DNA of 64,000 nt from Lachnoclostridium sp. UBA1175 (GTDB taxonomy: Bacteria > Bacillota > Clostridia > Lachnospirales > Lachnospiraceae). The translations under genes and the position numbers were made by a program. Where the stretch lies: NCBI GenBank assembly GCA_002311665.1, contig DBYX01000021.1, forward strand, positions 46,445 to 110,444, given 5' to 3'. The notes beneath the pieces were generated by a model that was given only the letters and a program-made list of their open reading frames with translations, was not told where the DNA came from and did no database searches. Within the stretch, counting starts at the first letter, position 1; every line of letters begins with the position of its first letter. This document shows positions 36,401 to 43,865 of this stretch, in pieces.

Positions 36401-36952
36401 CGGGCACATCGCGTTGTATATATCATCCTCGGTGATCTGCGTCTGACCGCATTTCTCACGGAAACGTCGGTACACAAGCGACAGCTCGCGCAGTTTATCC
36501 TTAAGGAGCGTATCATCCGTCTTGCCCGAGACCTCCTCGAGCACATCCGCCGTCACCTCATAGCGCACAAACTCCGAGAGAAGCGACTTCACCTCCTCGA
36601 CAAAACCGGGCTTGTTCGCCTTGCTTCCGAAGCGCGGCAACGACGCAGATTGCTCGGAAAGGACGCGGCGAAGCAGGAGGCTTTTGCCGATATCGTCCAG
36701 AACCGTCGGGATCCGGTTGCCGAGCTCGTCTAAAAGCCGGTGCAGAAGTCTGCGGAAACTCACGATGTCGATCCGCATCACGCAACCGCCCTTTTGGCGC
36801 GCGGTCAGTTCCTGCTCTGCCTCAAGGTTCGCCTGCTCGGGGACAAAAAAGAACACTTCGGACGCATCCCGTTCGCAACGATTGATCATGTCCCGCAACA
36901 ACTCGTCACGGTTTCTCTTCACCGAATTGCCGATTATGAATCGCAGTGCCAT
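33455..36952 (-). CDS. addB: ATP-dependent helicase/deoxyribonuclease subunit B
   Basis: Partner of AddA with an inactive helicase fold and a RecB-type nuclease. The start is the ATG at 36950-36952 preceded by AGGAG; the longer frame up to 37183 runs over the promoter and LexA box and is rejected. The 1165-residue product begins MALRFIIGNSVKRNRDELL, with FFFVPEQANLEAE typical of AddB. The four iron-sulfur cysteines appear as one in QCPFRHFAQYG and three in CRYCEYGGLC. Nuclease residues are in KILDYKSSGK. First gene of the addBA operon, under SOS control as judged by the operator. Confidence 0.94.
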   Translation of the reverse strand: MALRFIIGNSVKRNRDELLRDMINRCERDASEVFFFVPEQANLEAEQELTARQKGGCVMRIDIVSFRRLLHRLLDELGNRIPTVLDDIGKSLLLRRVLSEQSASLPRFGSKANKPGFVEEVKSLLSEFVRYEVTADVLEEVSGKTDDTLLKDKLRELSLVYRRFREKCGQTQITEDDIYNAMCPLVRESSRMRGSALYFDGYTGFTPTQYNLIGELMKVCADVTISVTIDPEECAEQVGRTECFRMSRETMQMMRKLAEESGHEVTETIVSGREEGRASALSYLSEAIFRREKLPYSGACTDALRLAAAPDREAEVRYVTGEIAKLVRGVAEDGDTKERGGVRYRDIGIICGDVEGYSEVFRRSLSEAGIPFFLDRTTEIKDNCLVDYIRSLLAMVYTDMRADVCMRWLKNPINNYDPDSLNYLENYLIARGVRGLSMWKRGLAGDYYAKRVTKADESIALAAKIAEIIVPFAEVMGNSSTGVREKTETLYRFLTEQNVFAVTLAMSDKIAEEPVPWSLRRAAECHAIYKAVIELLDRLHTLLPEPSITLKDYIDILDAGFTEMRLGVIPPEPDCVMIGDCKRSRIPGVRYLYFVGMNDGLVPGSGHGSELLNGKERELLKNEFKIALADTEKEAVDGEEFNILHVLQKPSERLTLTWSESDGEGKKLSESYVIRRIQWLFPCVSVTSTVRRERTFFDRIAVDGGIEELLSRYAETVRGCAAVDSDRAALRTLRDWYCSDAPSASREDAAAKKRMTRLFREAESGVFRQPELSPEVAAELYPGDTEYSVTRLESFAQCPFRHFAQYGLTALERTKQEPTQLETGSLCHAVLEYAGQRAAEIGRGGRTPGVEEMAALLREGADRARQMPEFECFMKDNRSRYLFDTVTDSLVAMAPALSTQLMQGRYRVDQTEKTFSEQLGDVRYCGKIDRIDRSSKDGAECFKILDYKSSGKTFRPSLALDGIDIQLPLYLRVAEQMLRREGSNAVPAAALYMPITVDYKDGEPLTPDQSVAVKQYSPNGVMLVENSFGLENSDRYLGRLDVNFESLEPGSGYASEVVSVSVQKNGTFGKGSVYEEKGLENLLDAVEAVAADEVSRIRAGEIAIHPYRNGRSASAMNSCRYCEYGGLCRRENGASLTYREPGDAAGASDDDADAYADDQTEEARG

Positions 36953-37065
36953 GCGCTCCTCCTTCATCTCCTGCAGTCCCTTACGGGAACATCTCCGGTC
37001 CGCCCGATCCCTCGCCGGATACCTTCGCCGGAACGCATGAAAACCGCGCGCCGGACTTTCTGACA

Positions 37066-37116
37066 TTGTATCATGAAAAAAAGAAAAAAGCAAACACTTG
37101 TTCGAACAAATGTTTG
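37066..37116 (-). promoter_or_regulatory. addBA promoter with tandem overlapping LexA boxes
   Basis: On the minus strand -35 TTGCTT (37088-37093) and -10 TACAAT (37066-37071) are 16 bases apart. A nearly perfect 26-base palindrome at 37091-37116 contains two overlapping matches to the Firmicutes SOS box CGAACRNRYGTTYC: CGAACAAATGTTTG on the plus strand (37103-37116) and CGAACAAGTGTTTG on the minus strand (37091-37104), each 13 of 14. It abuts the -35, a position suited to repression. Confidence 0.8.
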
Positions 37117-37118
37117 CT

Positions 37119-37138
37119 GAAAAATCCCGGGATGCCGG
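37119..37138 (-). terminator. Short terminator after the 6S-like RNA
   Basis: CCGG-CATC-CCGG followed by GATTTTTC on the minus strand, a short GC hairpin with a T-run just before the addBA promoter. Confidence 0.5.
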
Positions 37139-37140
37139 CT

Positions 37141-37313
37141 CCGCTTTTTGACTCCCAGCCAGTAGCCAGGTGGGTGACCTCACGCATGTTTCTGCCTTCC
37201 ACTGCTAAGGAGGCCTGACATCCGCATGCAAATATTGGAATCCCTTATGTCGATTTGTAGGTTCAAAAATGACGGAGGTATCGAACACCCCAGGAAAACG
37301 GTATCAAAGTGCG
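37141..37313 (-). ncRNA. ssrS: 6S RNA (RNA polymerase-binding regulatory RNA)
   Basis: The 37119-37314 gap holds a long, imperfect hairpin on the minus strand. A closing stem pairs CGCACTTTGA with TCAAAAAGCG (8 of 10). Further in, CCTC pairs with GAGG and GGGTG with CACCC. Then comes a large central bubble with TTTTTGAACCTACA, and a terminal arm closed by GCATG/CATGC and GCCT/AGGC. Size (about 170 nt), the single-hairpin shape with a central bubble, and segments such as GTGAGGTCACCCACCTGG agree with clostridial 6S RNAs as I remember them. 6S RNA mimics an open promoter and holds the housekeeping holoenzyme. Ends are uncertain by about ten bases. Confidence 0.7.
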
Positions 37314-37314
37314 A

Positions 37315-37650
37315 TTATTCCGCGTTCGCCTTCTCCACTTCAACGACTGCGGACTTCTTCATAGGAATACGGCAGTTCTTGTTGTTGCCGAACTCCACGA
37401 TGATGATATCCTGTCCCTCAACCATATCGATGATCACACCGTAAAATCCGGCCGTCGTCAGCACGCTGTCGCCGATCTCCAAAGAAGCAAGAAGCGCCTT
37501 CTGCTTCTTCTCCTGGTTGGCCTGCGGGCGCATGATCATAAAATAGAACACAACACCGAACACAAGCAGCGTGACAAGCAGGGGCAACAGGCTCGAACCT
37601 TCTCCTGCCGAGGTGAGTACAGTTACATAAGATGAGATCATAAGTTCCAT
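37315..37650 (-). CDS. yajC: Preprotein translocase accessory subunit YajC
   Basis: A 111-residue membrane protein of the Sec accessory complex. A single hydrophobic helix lies at about residues 21-41, followed by MIMRPQANQEKKQ, the YajC signature. The cytoplasmic part has GDSVLTTAGFYGVI as in other members. It is downstream of tgt by 21 bases, the common tgt-yajC order, so the two are cotranscribed. Confidence 0.93.
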   Translation of the reverse strand: MELMISSYVTVLTSAGEGSSLLPLLVTLLVFGVVFYFMIMRPQANQEKKQKALLASLEIGDSVLTTAGFYGVIIDMVEGQDIIIVEFGNNKNCRIPMKKSAVVEVEKANAE

Positions 37651-37671
37651 ATCCTTTCCGTTTGATCCGCG

Positions 37672-38808
37672 TCAGTCTTCCGCACCGAGCGCAAAGCCCT
37701 CGAGCTTCGCCTTCTTGTATGACTCGTACCGACCCTCTTCAAGCGCCTCGCGGATCTCTTCCATCATTCTATTATAAAACCGCAGATTATGCAATACCAT
37801 GAGGCGAAGTCCGAGCATTTCCCCCGCCGTGAGCAGGTGCCTGATGTACGCTCTCGAATGGTTCCTGCACGCCGGACAGTCGCAGCCTTCCTCGATCGGA
37901 CGCTCGTCCGTCTTGTAGCGCTCGTTCTTCAGATTCAGCCTTCCGCGGTTAGTGTACGCGTGTCCGTGCCGCCCGTTTCTCGTCGGATAGACGCAGTCGA
38001 AGAAATCGACGCCTCTTGAAACTCCCTCGAGGATGTTCGCGGGCGTTCCGACGCCCATCAGGTACACCGGTTTGTTCTGCGGCAGATACGGTACCACGGC
38101 ATCGAGGATCCGATACATCTCCTCATGCGACTCGCCTACCGCAAGCCCGCCGACCGCGTAACCCGGAAGATCCAGCTCCGTGATCCGCTTCGCGTGCTCG
38201 ATACGTATATCTTCGTAAATGCCACCCTGGTTGATACCGAACAGAAGCTGCGATGGATTGACCGTGTCGGGAAGATCGTTGAGCCGTTCCATCTCCGCCT
38301 TGCATCTCTCCAGCCACCGCGTCGTGCGGTCCACGGATTGTTTAATATACTCCTTCTCCGCAGTGCTCGGAGGACACTCGTCAAATGCCATCGCGATGGT
38401 CGAGCCGAGGTTTGACTGGATGCGCATGCTCTCCTCGGGTCCCATGAAGATCAGACGCCCGTCCACATGTGAGTGGAACGAAACGCCCTCCTCCTTTATT
38501 TTCCGAAGGCCCGCGAGGGAAAACACCTGAAATCCGCCGGAGTCCGTCAGGATCGGCCGTTTCCAGTTCATAAACTTGTGAAGACCGCCGCACGCGCGCA
38601 CGATCTCGTCACCCGGGCGCACGTGAAGGTGATACGTGTTGCACAGTTCCACCTGCGTCCCGATACTCTCGAGGTCAGGTGAGGAAACCGCGCCCTTGAT
38701 CGCCGCAACCGTGCCGACATTCATAAACACGGGGGTCTGTATCACGCCGTGCACCGTTGTGAGCTCTCCGCGCTTCGCCCTTCCTTCCGTTTTGATCAAC
38801 CGATACAT
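37672..38808 (-). CDS. tgt: Queuine tRNA-guanine transglycosylase
   Basis: Exchanges guanine-34 for preQ1 in tRNAs with GUN anticodons. The start at 38806-38808 (MYRLIKTEG) is preceded by GGCGGAGG and gives 378 residues, the bacterial length; the longer frame up to 38907 overlaps the neighbour and lacks support. Active-site marks: DSGGFQVFSL with the catalytic aspartate, the second aspartate in DCVYPTRNGRHG, and the zinc site CDCPAC plus the nearby His/Cys pattern. Followed by yajC. Confidence 0.95.
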   Translation of the reverse strand: MYRLIKTEGRAKRGELTTVHGVIQTPVFMNVGTVAAIKGAVSSPDLESIGTQVELCNTYHLHVRPGDEIVRACGGLHKFMNWKRPILTDSGGFQVFSLAGLRKIKEEGVSFHSHVDGRLIFMGPEESMRIQSNLGSTIAMAFDECPPSTAEKEYIKQSVDRTTRWLERCKAEMERLNDLPDTVNPSQLLFGINQGGIYEDIRIEHAKRITELDLPGYAVGGLAVGESHEEMYRILDAVVPYLPQNKPVYLMGVGTPANILEGVSRGVDFFDCVYPTRNGRHGHAYTNRGRLNLKNERYKTDERPIEEGCDCPACRNHSRAYIRHLLTAGEMLGLRLMVLHNLRFYNRMMEEIREALEEGRYESYKKAKLEGFALGAED

Positions 38809-38851
38809 AATGCCTCCGCCGGCGTCCCGCCGCCTTCGTTGCCCGGGTAAA

Positions 38852-39481
38852 CTATTTCTTGATAAAACGCAGCGCGACAAGGAGCGCTGAGAAAACAATG
38901 AACACAAATCCCGTCATCATCAGCTCCGAGCGGTCTCCCACCAGGGAGATCAGAAGAAGAACGATGCCGATGATCAGCATTCCCGCGGAAAATACGATCC
39001 CGAACGCGCTGTCCGAGCGGTTTCTCTCGTCACGCGTGAGATGGACGCCGTCGCTGTAGCCGCTCGAGGCCTCGTCGATGGCGTTCGGTCTCGCGCCTCT
39101 CACATAGAATTTGGCGAACTTCTCCACCTCTTCCTGCAGCGCGAAAAATGCGTTGTCCGCAGCGGTTCCCGCACCTGCGGCATCATCAAACAGGCGCTTT
39201 CTCCAGCCGTCTTCGTCGGCCTGCGTCTCCTCCGTGCGATACATCTTGTAGTTGCGTTTGGAGAGGTCCGAAAGGAACTCCACATTGTCATCGTCGATGA
39301 GATTCGTCTCGTTCATGCCGGTCCGCTCCTCGAGGATCCGGATCATCTCGTCAAACGCATTGTTCACATGCGCGGGTATATCGCTCTTCTGCCCGTTCGC
39401 GTAGCAATCGCCCGCCGCAGTGCATTCCTCGTAAAGCTTGTCAAACTGCTTGACATGCAAAAACTCTTCCGTAGCTCCCAT
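38852..39481 (-). CDS. Unrecognised membrane-anchored protein
   Basis: A 209-residue protein I do not recognise. The ATG at 39479-39481 has AAGGA seven bases upstream; the longer frame up to 39634 enters the tRNA-Trp gene and is rejected. The first 150 residues are hydrophilic and probably helical, with many acidic residues. The last 50 form two membrane helices (about 160-182 and 188-206) with a short turn containing GDRSE, ending in RFIKK. Both termini would then be cytoplasmic. It lies between tRNA-Trp and tgt. No catalytic motif is visible. Confidence 0.75.
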   Translation of the reverse strand: MGATEEFLHVKQFDKLYEECTAAGDCYANGQKSDIPAHVNNAFDEMIRILEERTGMNETNLIDDDNVEFLSDLSKRNYKMYRTEETQADEDGWRKRLFDDAAGAGTAADNAFFALQEEVEKFAKFYVRGARPNAIDEASSGYSDGVHLTRDERNRSDSAFGIVFSAGMLIIGIVLLLISLVGDRSELMMTGFVFIVFSALLVALRFIKK

Positions 39482-39609
39482 ACATTGTCCTTTCCGAGCG
39501 CCGTCCCCACAGCACCCCTCGTAAACCTTTCTCCGGGCAAACGCGCCGTAGAATACAAGAAAGACCAACGGCGCATTGCCTAACCAGCAATCCGACATTG
39601 GCCTTTCGA

Positions 39610-39682
39610 CAGGGGCAGTAGGATTCGAACCCACGACCTGCGGTTTTGGAGACCGTTATTCTACCAGCTGAACTATACCCCT
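39610..39682 (-). tRNA. trnW: tRNA-Trp (CCA anticodon)
   Basis: A 73-base cloverleaf: acceptor AGGGGTA/TGCCCCT with one G-T pair, D arm with AGCTGG, anticodon loop CTCCAAA (anticodon CCA at 39647-39649 on the complement), T loop TTCGAAT, discriminator G. The 3' CCA is not encoded. The top pair of the anticodon stem is A-C. Confidence 0.95.
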
Positions 39683-39714
39683 TCATAAGTGTGGCTCTTG
39701 CGAACCGCTTTCAC

Positions 39715-39743
39715 ATATTACTACACGCAAGCAAAATTGTCAA
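39715..39743 (-). promoter_or_regulatory. Promoter of tRNA-Trp
   Basis: -35 TTGACA (39738-39743) and -10 TAATAT (39715-39720) on the minus strand, 17 bases apart, about 30 bases before the tRNA. Confidence 0.75.
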
Positions 39744-39771
39744 CAGGTGAATTCAACAACTTTACGGTTTC

Positions 39772-39805
39772 GCGCGCGGCGGACGGTTCGTGCCCTGCCG
39801 CGCGC
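39772..39805 (-). terminator. GC-rich hairpin after the isomerase-ligase gene
   Basis: A nine-pair stem GCGCGCGGC/GCCGCGCGC lies twelve bases beyond the stop. There is no proper T-run, so it may terminate weakly or protect the mRNA end. Confidence 0.5.
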
Positions 39806-39817
39806 ATACCGGTCATT

Positions 39818-42343
39818 TTACGCTGTTTCGATCTTGTTCGCGATGTGAAGGTTGTGTCGCTCCACAGCCTCCTCGCGCATCTTGTACTTGAGGATCTTGC
39901 CTGCCGCGTTCATCGGGAACTCCGATACGAAGTCAACATAGCGCGGCACCTTGTGCTTTGCCATATGTGTGCGCACGTAATCCTTGATCTCGTCCTCGGT
40001 GCATTCGCAGCCGTCCTGCAGGATGACGCAGGCCATGATCTCCTCGCCGTAGTCCGCATCCGGAACACCGATGACCTGAACATCCTTCACCTTGTCATAG
40101 GTGTAAAGGAAATCCTCGATCTCCTTCGGATAGATATTCTCACCGCCGCGGATGATCATATCCTTGATTCGGCCGGTGATCTTGTAATACCCGTCCTCGG
40201 GGCGGCGGAGAGCCAGGTCTCCCGAGTGCAGCCAGCCGTCCTCATCGATCGCTGCCGCAGTCGCCTCAGGCATCTTGTAGTAGCCCTTCATAATGTTGTA
40301 GCCGCGCGCGCAGAACTCGCCCGGTACACCGTCCGGAAGCTCCTCGCCGGTCTCCGGATCCACAATCTTGGTCTCGACGCCGAAGATGGAAGGTCCCACG
40401 GTGTTGACGCGCTGCTCGATTGTATCGGTCGTCTTGCTCATCGTCGTCGCCGGCGAAGCCTCGGTCTGACCGTAGGTGATGACGATCTCGGGCATATGCA
40501 TCTTCTCGATGACTTCCTCCATCGTCTTGATCGGACACGGCGATCCGGCCATAATACCGGTTCTCATATGCGAAAAATCGGTCTTCGGGAAATTCTCGTG
40601 TCCCAGCATCGCGATGAACATCGTCGGCACGCCGTGGAAGCACGTGATCTTCTCCTGGTTGATGCAGTGAAGACTCTTTCTCGGGGAAAATGCGGTGATG
40701 GGCGACATCGTGACACCGTGCGTCACGGAAGCCGTCATCGCAAGAACCATACCGAAACAGTGGAACATCGGAACCTGGATCATCATGCGGTCTGCCGTGG
40801 ACAGATCCATGCAGTCACCGATAGCCTTACCGTTGTTGACAACGTTGTAGTGCGTGAGCATAACGCCCTTCGGGAAACCGGTCGTTCCCGAGGTGTACTG
40901 CATGTTGCACACATCGTTCTTGTCAACCGCGGCGCGGCGCTTCTCAACCTCCGTGAGCGGCACGCTCTCGCCGAGCTTGAACGCCTCCTCCCAGGTGTAG
41001 CATCCGGGCTGGCGACTGTCGGTCGTGATGATGTTCTTCAGGTACGGCAGTCTCTCGCTCTCCAGTTTGCCGGGCTCGCAGGTTGCAAGCTCGGGGCAGA
41101 GTTCCCTGATCGTTCCCACGTAGTCACAGTCCTTGAAACCGTCGATCATGACGAGCGTGTGCGTGTCGGACTGGCGGAGCAGGTACTCGATCTCGTGGAT
41201 CTTGTATGCGGTGTTGACCGTAACGAGAACGGCACCGATCTTCGTCGTCGCCCAGAAGGTAATGTACCACGCGGGCACGTTGGTAGCCCAGATGGCCACA
41301 TGGTCGCCCTTCTTCACATCCATCGCGATCAGCGCGCGGGCGAAATTGTCGACGTCATCGCGGAACTCGGGATACGTTCTCGTGTAATCGAGTTCGGTGT
41401 AGCGGAACGCATACTGCGTCGGAAATGCCTCGCAGATGCGGTCCAGGATATCCGGGAATGTGTAGTCGATCAGACGCTCCTTCGGCCAGATGTAGTTGCC
41501 CGTGCCTCTGTTGTCGGTCTGAAGCGCGTGCTTGTGCTTCGTCTTGTAAGGACGCATATAGTTTGCAAACTGCGGGAACACTACCCACGCATCCGCAAGC
41601 TCCGCGGACCAGCGTTTCACCCACTCGAGCGAAACGTATCCGGTGTAATGCATACTCTGCAGCGCTGCAAACGCCTCCTTCAAAGGCATATCACCGTCGC
41701 CCATCATGCGGTACGACACCTTGCCGTCGCGGTACACGGAATCCTTGACATGAACGTACTTGATGTACTCGCCGAGGTTCGCAACCGTCTGCTCCGGCGT
41801 CTCGCCGAAGTTGCGGTAAGGATGGTGAATGTCCCAGAGAGCCGCGATCTTGCGACTTCCCACAGCATCGAGAAGCTTCTTCAGACGCGCCGTGTCGGAG
41901 TACACACCGTTCGTCTCCACAAGCATCGTGACATTGTACTGCTCCGCGATCGTAACGAGTTGCTTCAGCGTCGAGATGATAACCTCGTCATCCACCTCTC
42001 CCTCCGGTGCGGGATGCTCATCGGCGAGCACACGGATGTACGCCGTGCCGAGCGCGTTGGCCAGCTTGGCATACGAGGTGAGCTCCTCCATGATCTTCGG
42101 GAGCTTCGCCTGGTACTTCAGCGCGATGCCCGAGGAAAGACAGGACACCTCGATCCCGATCTCACGGAGCTTCTCCACCGTCTTGGGAAGCTGCTCCTCC
42201 GAGAAGGGCTTCGCTCTCGTCGCAAGTATGTCGTGTCCGAGTCCGCGGATCTCTATGCCGTGATAACCGAGATCCTTGGCCATCGTGTAAATGTCGGTCC
42301 AGGAATAATCCGGACATCCCAGAGTGGAAAAACTGATCTTCAT
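39818..42343 (-). CDS. Fusion of a sugar-phosphate isomerase/epimerase-like TIM barrel with an acyl-CoA ligase
   Basis: An 841-residue fusion; the start at 42341-42343 (MKISFSTLGCPDYSW) has GGAAAG upstream. Residues 1 to about 265 are a xylose-isomerase-like TIM barrel with the expected metal ligands in LVETNG, WDIHHPY, YVHVKD and SLEWVKRW. From about 275 on is a complete ANL-family acyl-CoA ligase: P-loop YTSGTTGFPKG, YGQTEASPATT, the hinge GRIKDMIIRGGENIYPKE, and the catalytic lysine in NAAGKILKYKM. The ligase activates a carboxylic acid to acyl-AMP and then acyl-CoA; it resembles medium-chain or branched-chain ligases, but the substrate cannot be read. The gene stands alone behind a T-box with a leucine specifier. 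No frameshift marks the junction, so the fusion looks genuine. Confidence 0.85.
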   Translation of the reverse strand: MKISFSTLGCPDYSWTDIYTMAKDLGYHGIEIRGLGHDILATRAKPFSEEQLPKTVEKLREIGIEVSCLSSGIALKYQAKLPKIMEELTSYAKLANALGTAYIRVLADEHPAPEGEVDDEVIISTLKQLVTIAEQYNVTMLVETNGVYSDTARLKKLLDAVGSRKIAALWDIHHPYRNFGETPEQTVANLGEYIKYVHVKDSVYRDGKVSYRMMGDGDMPLKEAFAALQSMHYTGYVSLEWVKRWSAELADAWVVFPQFANYMRPYKTKHKHALQTDNRGTGNYIWPKERLIDYTFPDILDRICEAFPTQYAFRYTELDYTRTYPEFRDDVDNFARALIAMDVKKGDHVAIWATNVPAWYITFWATTKIGAVLVTVNTAYKIHEIEYLLRQSDTHTLVMIDGFKDCDYVGTIRELCPELATCEPGKLESERLPYLKNIITTDSRQPGCYTWEEAFKLGESVPLTEVEKRRAAVDKNDVCNMQYTSGTTGFPKGVMLTHYNVVNNGKAIGDCMDLSTADRMMIQVPMFHCFGMVLAMTASVTHGVTMSPITAFSPRKSLHCINQEKITCFHGVPTMFIAMLGHENFPKTDFSHMRTGIMAGSPCPIKTMEEVIEKMHMPEIVITYGQTEASPATTMSKTTDTIEQRVNTVGPSIFGVETKIVDPETGEELPDGVPGEFCARGYNIMKGYYKMPEATAAAIDEDGWLHSGDLALRRPEDGYYKITGRIKDMIIRGGENIYPKEIEDFLYTYDKVKDVQVIGVPDADYGEEIMACVILQDGCECTEDEIKDYVRTHMAKHKVPRYVDFVSEFPMNAAGKILKYKMREEAVERHNLHIANKIETA

Positions 42344-42408
42344 GTGTACTTTCCTTTCATTCCAGAATTGTTGTCGGCAGGACCCTCGCAACCTCGCGAG
42401 TGAAGAAC

Positions 42409-42702
42409 AAAAAAGCCTCTGCCGACCTTTCGGTCAGCAGAGGCGCAATAAGCGTGGTACCACTCTACTTCATGAGAAATCTCATGCACTCAGCGAGCAC
42501 GGACAAACGTCGATGCTCTGCCCTTTGTTAACGGCGGGCTCCCGGCTCGATCTACACAACCTCGCGGTCTTCAATCGGCTGCTCCCAGGCGAGTTCATCC
42601 TGTATCGTCGACTGTCTCGCATCCACCGACAGCTTTCTGAACCGGATACACGGTTACTATTCCTGCTCAACGCATTTTCCGAGGGACAAAAAGTCCCGTT
42701 GC
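42409..42702 (-). promoter_or_regulatory. T-box riboswitch, probable leucine specificity
   Basis: The leader on the minus strand contains a stem I with AGTA near its base, CAGAAAG and GGTGGATGCGAG in the distal part, and a specifier loop GAA-CTC-GCC with CTC (Leu) at 42591-42593. The T-box itself, GAGTGGTACCACGC (42452-42465), has TGGT able to pair with the ACCA end of uncharged tRNA. A 13-pair terminator (42415-42444) with GAAA loop and a T6 run (42409-42414) overlaps the antiterminator region. The coding start is 66 bases further on. Uncharged tRNA-Leu should allow read-through. Confidence 0.85.
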
Positions 42703-42707
42703 GCGTA

Positions 42708-42736
42708 ATAGTACAACAAGTTTTTGCAATTGTCAA
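42708..42736 (-). promoter_or_regulatory. Promoter of the T-box transcript
   Basis: -35 TTGACA (42731-42736) and -10 TACTAT (42708-42713), spacer 17 bases, on the minus strand directly after the DUF4129 gene. Confidence 0.8.
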
Positions 42737-42749
42737 TACTATTTTTACG

Positions 42750-43853
42750 CTACTTCTGCGGACGCACGGCCTTGACATCATCGGGCGTACAGGGAATGTT
42801 GGAGTATCTTGCCTTCTCGTATTTCTCGAGGAGAATGTCGTCGGTCTCCTGCGGCACCCCCGTGCCGAGCAGCTCCTCCGGCGTCTTTTCGGGGATATCC
42901 ACATCCCCGAACCGGTCAAACACGGTTCGCTTGAACGTGCGGCGGATCCTTCTCGCATATACATTTTCGTCGATGACGGAGTCGTCGCGCACGCGGACCA
43001 CTTCATCCTGGATCGGCAGGATTGCCTTCTTCAGGTCGATGACGCGGTCGGTCTCCATACTGGTCTTGGCGTCGGTGATCTTCGTCACCATGATGCGGAC
43101 CATCTGAACCATCGCGAACAGAAGGAACGCACCGATCACGATGTACAGTATATTAACCACCCACTGGTTGAGCCCGAATGCGGTCGGCTGGCCAACCGTT
43201 CCTCCGTTTGAGAACGGTGTCGGCGTCGCGGTGATATCGCTCACGGGCGTGGTCGTCGTTGTTCCGGTACCGCCGCCCGAGCGCATACGCTCCGCCATAC
43301 GGTGGATCCAGTCCGTCCACAGACGGTTGAGCGGGGTCCAAATCGGAAGGATCGCCACCGCGAGCACCAACAGGATCGTCGAGAGGAACCACAGCCGGTA
43401 GGCGCGAAGGTTTCCGAGGGTTACATGGTACACCGCCATATAATCCGCGTCGCGGTTTGCCTGCACAAAGCGGATGTAATGCGACAGATAGATGGCGTAG
43501 ATGTTCATTCCGACATATACGACAAGGATAAGCATCTCAACCCACGAGAGCATATCATAGCCACGCATTGCCGAAAATGCATAGCAGCCGAAAGGGATCA
43601 CCGCGAGCGGCAGGAAGAAAAGCTCCTGTCCCTTGCGGTTCTTCTTCGTGATCATATTCGTAAACATCCCTGCCCAGAAACGGCCGATCAGTATGATCGC
43701 AATCGTTCCCAGAAGCATCAGCCACAGGCGGTCCTTGAACAGAGTGTGCAGGTACGCGATCAGCGCGATCGAGTAAAGGATCAGGAACACGCATATATGA
43801 CGTATGGTAAACAGCTGGACTTCATAACGTTCCAGACGGAATTGGTCTCTCAT
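42750..43853 (-). CDS. DUF4129-type membrane protein
   Basis: A 367-residue polytopic membrane protein. Five to six helices fill the first 260 residues, interrupted by an extracellular Thr/Pro/Ser-rich stretch (about 193-222, TGTTTTTPVSD-like). The last helix is near 235-257. The C-terminal cytoplasmic part ends with the DUF4129 pattern: a basic helix RRTFKRTVFDRFG, KTPEELLG, and LLEKYEKARYS. In other bacteria this domain accompanies DUF58 proteins, MoxR ATPases and transglutaminases. The DUF58 gene is 12 bases upstream, but no MoxR or transglutaminase gene is in the window. Confidence 0.75.
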   Translation of the reverse strand: MRDQFRLERYEVQLFTIRHICVFLILYSIALIAYLHTLFKDRLWLMLLGTIAIILIGRFWAGMFTNMITKKNRKGQELFFLPLAVIPFGCYAFSAMRGYDMLSWVEMLILVVYVGMNIYAIYLSHYIRFVQANRDADYMAVYHVTLGNLRAYRLWFLSTILLVLAVAILPIWTPLNRLWTDWIHRMAERMRSGGGTGTTTTTPVSDITATPTPFSNGGTVGQPTAFGLNQWVVNILYIVIGAFLLFAMVQMVRIMVTKITDAKTSMETDRVIDLKKAILPIQDEVVRVRDDSVIDENVYARRIRRTFKRTVFDRFGDVDIPEKTPEELLGTGVPQETDDILLEKYEKARYSNIPCTPDDVKAVRPQK

Positions 43854-43865
43854 CGCGCACCTCCT

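Noticed and set aside
36953..37183. N-terminal extension of addB
   Set aside because: It would translate the promoter and LexA boxes; the ATG at 36952 has AGGAG and the usual AddB opening.
37141..37313. SRP RNA as an alternative for the structured RNA
   Set aside because: The conserved SRP helix 8 loops (GGAAG near GCAGCC) are not arranged properly; the single long hairpin with a central bubble fits 6S RNA better.
39482..39634. N-terminal extension of the unrecognised membrane protein
   Set aside because: The extension runs into the tRNA-Trp gene; the inner ATG has an SD.
39689..42403. 904-residue open frame on the plus strand
   Set aside because: Antisense shadow of the isomerase-ligase gene, caused by its codon bias; no SD and no recognisable domain.
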